From contig JANBPK010001383.1 of the NCBI GenBank assembly GCA_027579435.1, forward strand, positions 1 to 17,227: a DNA stretch of 17,227 bases. Direction: 5' to 3'. Both the position numbers and the translations under genes were made by a program. The notes beneath the pieces are model-generated. The model worked only from the letters and a program-made list of their open reading frames with translations. It was not told the origin of the DNA and ran no database searches. Source of the DNA: Candolleomyces eurysporus. Lineage: Eukaryota > Basidiomycota > Agaricomycetes > Agaricales > Psathyrellaceae. Shown in pieces: positions 9,953 through 17,227 of this stretch; within the stretch, counting starts at the first letter, position 1; each line of letters starts with the position of its first letter.

Positions 9953-10162
9953 GAGAGAAGGAGAAGAAGAGGCAAATACTGTCTGACTCCATGACCCAAA
10001 ACACATCTTATCTCTCACATGCTTCACACGTGTGCATACAGCGTCGCGTGCGTGGGAACCATAAGACGCGCCTGCCGTAAACACTATAAAACTTAGCGCC
10101 TTGTGCTTGAGCTTGGACCTTTTTTCCATTAAATTTTTGTATTCAAATTTCCAAGGGTCCAA
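9953..10162. promoter_or_regulatory. Divergent promoter between F-box copy 4 and the 285-aa gene
   Basis: 210 bp between opposite start codons. TATAAAA (10085-10091) lies about 72-78 bp upstream of the plus-strand start and could serve as its TATA box. A single GATAAG core on the minus strand (10007-10012) lies about 55 bp upstream of copy 4, at a position comparable to the GATA pairs of copies 2 and 3. Confidence 0.5.
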
Positions 10163-11359
10163 ATGTCTACCACTATCCCTCTTACTCTTTCCTTCACCCC
10201 GCACAATCAAGCCCTCCCCGCTCTGGTGTATACCCAGACAACATTGGACGCAAGCATGAAGAGAAAGTCGACCGCAGCTGCGCCCAATTCCAAGAAACGC
10301 AAGCTCGCGCTTGCTGATGGAAGTGAGTTGTCCTTACCTTCGGGCTTTGGCTTCGACCCATATCTTTGCTGTACCATGCCCCAGTACCTCCTTACTGACC
10401 AGGGCCTCTTTTTTGTGCACCATTGTGTTGTATAGGCGAGCTGGACCTGAATGGCTCTATCCCTGTAACTCCGGAAGTTCTTGCCGCCATGCGCCTCCGA
10501 ATCCTCGAGGTACGTTTTTGAGCTTGTGCGACGCGTCAAACCAACTCATACACTGGCAACGCGTAGCTGGAAGACCAACTCGCCGCGTCTGCACAAGACC
10601 AAGACCAGAGGCCCGCCAAACGCGCACGCACCACCGTCAACTCAGAGACCACCCCCGCGTCCGACGCCGGTCCAAGTGCCGCAGCCGGATCTAGCTCTGG
10701 AAACGCGAAAGAGGACGAAAAGAAGCGAAAGATGCAAGTTAAGAAAATCTTGGACCGGTGTGTTTCGCGTCGTGGCCTGCTTCTCCTGCCCTGATTCTGA
10801 CACTTTTTTTACTAGTCTCAAGAAAGACTGCAAAGCTGCCGATCTCAAGTTCCAAGGAGCGCCCAAGACTGTCAAATTCGACGAAGTACTCGAGAACGCT
10901 GAATTCCAAAGCTTGTTTGGTGGCAAGGGCACGCTTATACAGCCTACGCCGCAGAATAAGCCTACAAGCACTGTTACCATAATGCATTTCGTGAGCCATT
11001 CCATACTACTTCCATCACAATTTTTTAGCTGATAGTGCTGTCCAGAACCAGTCGCAATTGGTCGAATTCTTTGGAAACGGTTTGTCGACACTCAAAGGCA
11101 ACTCTTGGACTCGTGGAGGTCAGGGTATACCACGCACTTATATTCGACCGTGTGCTGACGACTTCACTTTGCAGGCGGCCCTCGCTTCGCCAAGTCTGTC
11201 AAACTTGGGCAATGCGAATTGATAGTCAATTCGCTCGACGTCAACTATTCGAAGAACGGAATGAAATGCACCCTCAAATTTGAGGTTGAAGATAAGGACG
11301 GTATGGGAGGGTGTTACGGCCCTAGCGGGCTATCGAGAGGAATTTGGGCTATGTACTGA
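10163..11359 (+). CDS. Hypothetical protein, 285 aa, probably nuclear
   Basis: I do not recognise this protein. Exons: 10163-10322, 10436-10509, 10567-10757, 10816-10990, 11046-11118, 11175-11359 (858 nt, all junctions in phase, five GT-AG introns of 55-113 nt). The N-terminal third is low in complexity and has basic patches KRK (33-35), KKRKL (44-48), AKRAR (95-99) and KKRK (130-133), typical of nuclear or nucleolar proteins. A Ser/Ala/Thr-rich linker covers about 100-125. Residues about 134-262 look like a folded domain with alternating hydrophobics (KFQGAPKTVKFDEVL, CELIVNSLDVNYSKN). No signal peptide or membrane segment is visible. The gene splits the F-box array (minus strand) from the related copy 5. 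The model is strong; the function is unknown. Confidence 0.8.
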
Positions 11360-11654
11360 GCCTTCTTCATCTCCCTTCATCTGATATATTCGTTCAACTG
11401 CCTGCTTTATAAGTTTACCTTATAATATGTAGACTATATTCGCTTCTTGTACATAGCTTTATATCTTTTGTGTAGTGTACTTTATATCTCGTGCTGTTTT
11501 GCAATATCGTATTCATCTTGTCTAAATGCATAGTTACGCCTCTCCTCTGTTCAAACGTTCACATATATCCTTGCTTTCGTCTCGAACTTGGAGTGAGAGA
11601 AGTATGCCCAAGGAGGAACACGAAGAGCGGCGAGATACTCGGACTGGCTGTCTC
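11360..11654. other. Convergent 3' region
   Basis: 295 bp between the stop codons of the 285-aa gene and of F-box copy 5. The AT-rich part (about 11390-11530) presumably holds both 3' untranslated ends. No homolog of the missing C-terminal half of the F-box genes was found here. Confidence 0.5.
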
Positions 11655-13236
11655 TCACTCCAGATCGCCGCTCCGCAGCGTCTCCATGGTGTTCACAAGA
11701 ACGGGCTTGAGCTTTTTCCACTCTACAATCCATCCAAGAGTGAGCTTAAGTCGCAGAGAAATAGAGAGAAGAACTAAACCAACCTTTTTCTGTGAGAAGC
11801 TTCATCGACATCCCCTTTATACCAGGCAGCGCAGTGATCTCCTTGGCTTGCAAACGATCCAACTCTTCTGCGTATCCTGGACGATGGGAATGAGCGAGGT
11901 CGTCCTAAAACAAAGGGAAAGGAGAGCAAATTGACCTAGTTCACGAATCCTGTCAAGAATACTAGAAAGGGTGTCGGAACAAGCGACGAATAAATACTTG
12001 GTATTCTCTTTTACACAGAGGAATGACAAGACACGTACGCCTCTCTTCTAATCGACCTGCGAGCTTCGAGTCCAGCTTTCTTGATCCTCTCACATTCATC
12101 TTCCCAGTTGTATATCGGGTCAACCTGATATAATACAATTCAGGACTGTCGGGCAGAGGTGAATAACACGACGATTGAGCTTACTCACCCATGCCTGTCT
12201 TTCAATCATCCTGTTCCACTCCTCGCCTCTGTACTTATGTCCTGCTGTAGCATCGTTTTCCACGACCTCTAAACGATGCAACACTGCCGAGTGTCTTTCA
12301 AAAATTGGCTTGAAGTACGAAGCTCCATGATCTATCGGTGGCGGAAAAAAATAATCAGGAACGAAATTGCAAGAATAAAGAAGTCAATGGTACTCACACC
12401 CCTTTCTAGCATCGTTGCGTGAAGGAACCATGGTCCAATGAGCAAAACCGTTGATGAACCGACTTGTGTCAATGTTGATGAACCTGTACCAGAGAATACT
12501 TCAGTCCAGGTCTACGCAGCACGTCAGGAAAGGAGCATCTCTCACTCGTTTTTGTAGCAGTCCGGACAGACTCGGGCTAGACAAAAGTAGACGGGCTTGG
12601 TTCCCTGGTCAGACCCGCAGCACTGTAACGAGCCATCTTATCAGCAGAGAACTGTCGCGCCTATAATCCACACTACGACTCACATCACAGATCCTGCCGA
12701 AGAGCAGTGCGACATACTGAACCAAATTCAATTCAGGAGGGCAGGGCGGAGGCGTCGGGTGAACGTTAGTAAACGCCTGGTAGCCGTATAGATGTGTGGA
12801 ATACCATTCAGTCCACAATTCAAGAACTAGAGGAGCAGGCGAAAGAAGGCAAGGAACTCACCGACTCCCACAAAGATAAAGCCTTGCGGTGGTCGAGCAG
12901 GAGAGACCGAAACCGTTTATTGACCCTTGCCAAGCTTAGAAGGTCTCCGGGACCCAAGTACTCGAATATCTCGAGAACGATCTCCAAAGATATCTCCATG
13001 ACCTGCTTGAGGTAACCTTGCTTTCCCCTGATCATACGCTCCTGCCCACCGGTTCCATGAGATCGTACATGAGCCTTGAAGGCTGGCTCATGGGTAGTGT
13101 GAAACTGGCAGTGGGTAGCCTCACAATACCACGTACTGCAAAGCAAAAAGAAGCCNAAAAAATGTCAGGGTGAGCGATCGACTTGGTGAGATTGAAAAGC
13201 TATATAGCGAGCGCCTTACTTAGCTGGGTCCTGCAT
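11655..13236 (-). CDS. C2H2 zinc finger plus F-box protein, diverged copy 5 (320 aa)
   Basis: Ten exons: 13236-13220, 13135-12862, 12776-12684, 12622-12546, 12483-12398, 12331-12189, 12124-12039, 11961-11936, 11876-11784, 11722-11655 (963 nt, in phase). A 17-nt first exon joins the second to give NTWYCEATHC. C10-x4-C15-x12-H28-x3-H32 is a textbook C2H2 finger that the array copies lack. The F-box is at 51-96 (MEISLEIVLEIFEYLG...). C127/C130/C147/C150 reproduce the zinc-ribbon spacing of the array copies. Introns 2-9 match introns 1-8 of the array genes in position and phase (0,0,2,1,0,2,1,1). The frame stops at TGA 11657-11655, where the array copies continue for about 360 residues. The intron ending at 11877 has an uncommon GTCAAT donor and is the least certain junction. 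Likely a nuclear SCF adaptor (inference). Confidence 0.8.
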
Positions 13237-14477
13237 GTCTAGGGTGAAACTCCCCGCGCCTGCGCGGAGAAAGTTGGGAAATAGAAGGAAGGTGTCGTTG
13301 AAGATGCTGAATTAATGGCGTAGAGGCAGTCCCTTTTATGCGAAACGCAGAAACAAAGAACGAGATAGTCGTTGCAATCGCCCTTCTCGATTTTCAGGAA
13401 CATTGTTTTCATGATTCCATGAAAACAAAGGCTAGGAAATGTTTGCTTGACGAGTTCCTGAGGTTTGCCAGGTTCATTGACGGTGGATGAAAGGATGTCA
13501 AGGGAATCGTCAAGGCAGAGCGCCACCCGACGATATGGACTTAAACAGCGGCCAGTCAAGGACAAGAAAAGCATTGTATTTCATCCAGTACGAAGAGGAC
13601 GTGGTAGAGTCTACGCAGGGAAACAAGAGTGTGATAAGGGAGATGGAGGAGAGATGTAGGAAAGGTCTGACGCTCAGCTCACCATGGAAGTGGGCGACCG
13701 AGTTCTTTTACCTAACCACATCGTTCTACGCTGTACCTGAATCACCTCGCCCGCTGTGCTAAGAGCTGCCTGGGCGGGTACTGTCTAAAAGGTTGCGATG
13801 AAAGAAGAAAATCGAGTGCGCGTCGCATTTTACGGAAAGGTGTGTTTGCGTATGTTTGGTTTTATCCCAATTAGTAGGTGCCCATAGTATTACAGCCGTG
13901 CCAATTACACTACATTACAGCAAATCTTCATCAAAGCCGGCTTCGCCGCAACGCCCGCTACTCGGGTCGCCAACATTAGAGCTCGCTCTTTGGACATCCT
14001 AGGTTGTACCTGTAATTGGAATGAAGATCTTATCACTACTTTACATGCTATTCCCTGCTGTTCCTGAGACTCCCTTCATGCTTTGTGGCTGCGCTCGCTG
14101 ACGCACGCCTGCGGCGTGCTCGCGCTCGCGCTCGGGAGAGGGGAGCCTGAGGACGGATGACCAAATGGCGGTTGGGAACACTGGTCTTTTTTTCTCAAAG
14201 GCACCTACAAGCACCCACAAGTTGTACCTTGTTTACTCGTCAAAATAAAATCCAGCCAGGATGCGCGATGCGCGATGTGAGCTGTGAGAGACCTACATAC
14301 GATTGCTGACCCGCAGCAGGGACATGCACTCGCACACGAGTGAACCCAAGTAGTCGAGAAAATAACAAACGAGAGGGCAAATATAGCGTGAGAGGTAAAT
14401 GCCATACACTGACGTGTTTCTGACGTAATCTAGCAAGGGGGGGGGGTACTAAAGACCCGCTACTAGAGTAGCGGGCA
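13237..14477. other. Intergenic region without a supported gene
   Basis: 1241 bp. The first 500 bp, read on the minus strand, is pyrimidine-rich and probably the promoter and 5' untranslated region of copy 5; a CCGCGC/GCGCGG palindrome (13254-13267) lies just upstream of its start. Open frames of 64-111 codons exist on both strands around 13239-13762, but they overlap each other, show no recognisable domain and are not called. A GC-rich hairpin (GCACGCC, TGC loop, GGCGTGC; 14103-14119), a G10 run (14437-14446) and the repeat-bounded segment 13913-14493 lie in the second half. Confidence 0.5.
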
Positions 14478-14493
14478 TTACAGCAAATCTTCA
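13913..14493. repeat. Segment bounded by 18-bp direct repeats and 10-bp inverted repeats
   Basis: CATTACAGCAAATCTTCA occurs at 13913-13930 and again at 14476-14493, where it forms the last codons and stop of the SRP receptor beta gene. CCCGCTACTC (13954-13963) is matched by its inverse GAGTAGCGGG (14466-14475), directly beside the right repeat. The layout suggests a small non-autonomous insertion or a local duplication of the gene end. No coding capacity was seen inside. Confidence 0.45.
14456..14475. repeat. Perfect 9-bp hairpin beside the SRP receptor beta stop codon
   Basis: CCCGCTACT, a 2-nt AG loop, then AGTAGCGGG. It starts two bases after the stop codon of the minus-strand gene and also contains the right inverted repeat of the putative element. 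Confidence 0.6.
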
Positions 14494-15462
14494 AGCCACT
14501 GTTGAAGGGACGAAAGGCCGTCTTCGGACAACTCGCCAGACTTTTTAGAGTCATCCGGTCGAGCGGAAGTGCCCAAGAATACAACATCTCCTCCTTCCCA
14601 ATCATCGAACTTGAACGAAGCTTTCTCACTTCCGCATTCCAGTCCGCCGAGTTCTGTGGTTTCTCCTTCCTCGCCCAGGCCTTCCACACCGACCCCGCCG
14701 GTTTGAGCGACACGACGTTTCTCCAGTTCTCTTTCGAGGATGGTCTTCACTCGGTTGATGGCAAGTGCGGAAGATGTAGTTGACGACGAGGATTTGAGGA
14801 CGTCAGATTTGTTGCAAATGATGGCTAAGACTGGGGCAGCCTGTGAAGGTGGAAGATTCGTCAAAGCATGGAGAATGTGGTGCAAGTGTCTGAAATGATT
14901 CCAAGTCAGGAAGAGTAAAATTAAATGAAAGAAACACGCACTCTGCTACAGCAGGTCCGTTGCGAGATACAGTATTTGAATCCACAACGAAAGCCACTGC
15001 TTTGGCGCTATTCAGATGGTCCGCGAACTGGCCGCGTATCCGTGGGTGTCCCGGGATGTCAATGATTTGTATTGTCTTTGACGGCACCGGGGTAAAGCTG
15101 GAGGCGTTGGTTTGCAGTGAAGTGGTTGTGGGTATATGTTGGCTGTAGACCAGCTATACAACGGGTCAGTCTTATTCTCTAGCGTAGTAAGCCAACGTAC
15201 CCTCGAGAAGATAGTAGTCTTCCCAGAGTCCATGGGGCCTACGAGAAGCAAAGCATTCCCCTGAGCATTGGACTTTTTCCTGCTGACGAAAACAAGGACT
15301 TCGGACTCCGTCAGTGGAGACTCGGACACGGAAAGGACAGTACTTACTGACAACAAGAACCAGAGCAGCGATCAAGCTACTAATAAGAAGAGTCTGAGGT
15401 GGCAAGGCTGAGGATAAAGCCAAAACCTCTGGCGTTTTGTGGGGGAGGTGGTCGTCGGACAT
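14478..15462 (-). CDS. SRP102: Signal recognition particle receptor, beta subunit (278 aa)
   Basis: Membrane-anchored small GTPase that tethers the SRP receptor alpha subunit to the endoplasmic reticulum for co-translational targeting. Exons: 15462-15348, 15298-15201, 15153-14942, 14889-14478 (837 nt, in phase). A hydrophobic segment at about 24-43 (LLISSLIAALVLVVILVFV) is the N-terminal anchor. The P-loop is GPMDSGKT (59-66), the switch II region is IDIPGH (102-107), and the guanine-specificity motif is NKSD (168-171). The length fits fungal members of the family. A Gly/Glu-rich insert follows at about 205-230, and the protein ends in QQWLEDLL. The gene is divergent from UTP21 across 171 bp. 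The start is the first ATG before the anchor and leaves a normal short cytosolic or lumenal tail. Confidence 0.93.
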
Positions 15463-15633
15463 CGTTGGAGACACAGTCTACAGGGAGTGACGACGCGACC
15501 AATCTGGGACGTACCTGGAATGCGTGCCGTATTTGTCTGCGGCCCTGATGGCGGGGATACGGCCCGTTTGATCCATTTTTTCAGCAATCCTGCTCGAGTC
15601 CGACGCTTTGGACGACGTGCATTGCCAATCAGA
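15463..15633. promoter_or_regulatory. Bidirectional promoter of SRP receptor beta and UTP21
   Basis: 171 bp between divergent start codons of two housekeeping genes. No TATA box was recognised. The UTP21 frame stays open upstream to an ATG at 15520, but those residues do not resemble the family N-terminus. Confidence 0.5.
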
Positions 15634-17227
15634 ATGCCCTCTTCAGCTTCAATAGTCGAGGATTCAGACCTTTCTACCCCTCCACCACGCAAAAGGCTGC
15701 GCCAGGACTCAAAATCAATCTCTGCCGCGAAGAAAGAACCTCGATTATTCGTGCCATTTCGCGCTCTCGGCCTCATAACAAACCATGTACCATTCGTCTT
15801 GCAAACAAGATCTTTCAAAGGAGCAGCAGAGGGGCCTCGGATACATATCTTGACATGCTTAGGGAAGTCATGGGCGCTTTGGGAGGGAGGGAAGATGACT
15901 CTGTTGTTCGTCGGTGCGCAATTGTCTTTGCATCTGCTGCAGTTGGACAGAAATTGACTTCGTATAGGTCCTGATGCTCTTGACCAGATCTCGAGCTTAG
16001 CCATGGATGGGGACGCAGTTTGGGCTGCATCCTCTACCCTCCTGCTCAAATACATTCGAGGGAAAGAGGTGCGTTCGTCAACTAACAGTTTCAAGATTTC
16101 AACCTAACGGCAATCTCAGGTCTTGAGAATCGAAAATCCTCTAGGCAGTAACTTGTCATATATCACAATCTTTGGAACCTTTATCCTTGCTTTAACAGAG
16201 CAGGGAGATCGCATGTTAACATGGGAGACCTCTACTGGCTGTACGTCGTTTTTCTGCCTTCTTCAGGACGGCACTCTAACATCTTTTTCCAGCACTACAA
16301 TCTACCATCGAATTTGAAAAGGGCTTCACAGCGACATCTATTCTTCACCCCGCAACGTATTTGAACAAAGTTATCATCGCCAGCAACGAAGGAGATCTGG
16401 AACTTTGGAATATTCAATCCCAGTGCGTTCAGGGCTGCTATTTTCTGCCCACCCGTTTCCAATGACATTCCAGAAAGCGCATCTTCAAATTCGCTTGCTC
16501 GAAACTACTTTCGGCACCCTCAGTCCCCCTGCTAGGCAAGAAACCAGGGCATAGCTCGGCAATTACAGCACTTACCCAGTCCCCTGCCATTGACGTCGTC
16601 GGAATTGGCTTCACTTCAGGAGAGATATCCGTCTACGACGTTCGTGCCGATGAACAACTTATGCGGATGCACATGGAAGGTGGTGGGATCAGGGCACTCG
16701 GTTTCCGGGGTGGTATGTTGCTTCGACCCTGTTTCTTCAGTCTTCATCCTGACGAGCGTTGTGTAGACGGGCAACCTATCTTAGCTTCTGCTTCATCCGC
16801 TGGGCATATCGCTCTCTGGGACTTGAATGCTGGTGGTAGGCTGTTGCATATGGTTCGCGGTGCCCATGATGGTGCCATCTCAGCATTGGAGTGGGTTCCT
16901 GGTCAACCTTTGCTCATTACATCCGGCGAAGACAACAGCGTCAAGGTGAGGGCTACCTTGATGCTCCCGAACCTTCCCTGACCGGTCTCATAGCAATGGG
17001 TATTTGATTCTCCCACTGCAGCGCCTCGCCTGTTGAAATTCCGTTCTGGGCACCACTCGCCTCCCCATCTTATTCGATATTACGGNCGATGACGGAAAAC
17101 AACTCTTGACCACTTCGAGAGACCGAAGTTTGCGCTGCACTTCCGTTGTCCGGGACTCTAGATCGTTCGAACTTTCTCAGGTCGGCCAAGTGCCTTGAAC
17201 ATTGATCCATATCGTCTCACCAAGATT
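15634..17227 (+). CDS. UTP21: U3 snoRNA-associated WD-repeat protein Utp21 (WDR36), 5' part
   Basis: Component of the UTP-B module of the nucleolar small-subunit processome, needed for 18S rRNA maturation. Exons: 15634-15913, 15968-16068, 16120-16240, 16293-16422, 16474-16712, 16767-16945, 16994 to about 17180; all junctions are in phase. The N-terminus is basic (PRKRLRQ), followed by the family signature LFVPFRALGLITNHVPF. WD-repeat ends are visible as RMLTWETS, LELWNIQS, ISVYDVRA, IALWDLNA and VKQWVFDS, and the conserved RDSRSFELSQ closes the visible part. About 412 codons are present of a family that is usually 850-950 residues, so the gene continues beyond the right edge. Base 17086 is an ambiguous extra base; without it the frame reads IRYYGDDGKQLLTTSRDR. 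The last donor (GTCGGC) is uncertain. Confidence 0.93.
17086..17086 (+). other. Ambiguous inserted base breaking the UTP21 frame
   Basis: Reading through the n gives a TGA two codons later. Omitting it restores the conserved WD-repeat sequence on both sides. In an essential gene this is best explained as an assembly or base-calling error. Confidence 0.85.

Larger units (their letters stand above)
2366..10012 (-). repeat. Tandem gene duplication, about 2.9-kb unit, three closely related copies (2, 3, 4) plus diverged copy 1
   Basis: Start codons are spaced 2892, 1953 and 2919 bp apart; the short interval equals the unit length minus the copy 3 deletion. Both exons and spacers align between units, so the duplication included promoter and 3' flank. 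Copies 3 and 4 are the most similar pair in exons 1-3. Confidence 0.75.

Noticed and set aside
9953..10210. In-frame open extension upstream of the copy 4 start, overlapping the plus-strand gene
   Set aside because: The paralogs start at the equivalent of 9946-9952, and the extension lies in promoter sequence shared with the divergent gene.
11877..11935. A 31-nt intron in copy 5 ending at TTTTAG instead of the 59-nt intron chosen
   Set aside because: Too short for fungal splicing and out of frame; the acceptor at GTCCAG keeps the frame and aligns with the paralogs.
13239..13574. 111-codon open frame on the minus strand just upstream of copy 5
   Set aside because: Different frame ending in a stop before the copy 5 start, no recognisable domain, overlapped by open frames on the other strand, pyrimidine-rich like an untranslated leader.
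13487..13762. 91-codon open frame on the plus strand
   Set aside because: No family resemblance and no convincing splice partners; an overlapping frame is about as open.
14103..14119. GC-rich hairpin as a bacterial-type terminator
   Set aside because: The genome is clearly eukaryotic, so a rho-independent terminator has no meaning here; it is noted only as a repeat structure.

Overview
The window looks like a piece of a filamentous basidiomycete nuclear genome. Every gene is interrupted by short GT-AG introns, mostly 47-85 nt, and genes sit on both strands 0.2-0.4 kb apart. The F-box family resembles the large lineage-specific families of Agaricomycetes (Rhizoctonia/Ceratobasidium-like). The genus is inferred from family resemblance only. 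All exon coordinates below are my own manual splice models, made by comparing the copies with each other.

Region 1 (1-9952, minus strand) is a head-to-tail array of four paralogous F-box genes, here called copies 1 to 4 from left to right. Start codons lie at 2188, 5080, 7033 and 9952. The period is about 2.9 kb, except that copy 3 has lost about 0.96 kb. The intact model is copy 2 (10 exons, 664 aa): basic nuclear-localisation-like N-terminus, F-box, a C-x2-C-x16-C-x2-C zinc-ribbon-like motif, a helical middle and further Cys/His clusters at the C-terminus. Copy 1 runs off the left edge and carries a +1 shift in an A8 run. Copy 3 is a pseudogene. Copy 4 carries a +1 shift in a C6 run and uses a GC-AG intron.

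Region 2 (9953-11359) is a divergent promoter followed by a plus-strand gene for an unrecognised 285-aa, probably nuclear protein. Region 3 (11655-13236, minus) is a fifth, diverged F-box gene. It shares eight intron positions and phases with the array, starts with a canonical C2H2 zinc finger, and stops before the C-terminal half found in the array copies.

Region 4 (13237-14477) has no gene I can support. It contains a possible small insertion bounded by an 18-bp direct repeat and 10-bp inverted repeats, next to the end of the following gene. Region 5 (14478-17227) holds two housekeeping genes transcribed divergently from a 171-bp promoter: the SRP receptor beta subunit (minus) and UTP21/WDR36 of the small-subunit processome (plus, running off the right edge).

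Four isolated ambiguous bases occur (2404, 6684, 13156, 17086). The one at 17086 is an extra base that breaks the reading frame of the essential UTP21 gene, so single-base shifts elsewhere in this assembly, including those in copies 1 and 4, may be sequencing errors. The F-box genes probably encode substrate receptors of SCF ubiquitin ligases. No mobile-element protein, tRNA, rRNA or CRISPR array was seen.
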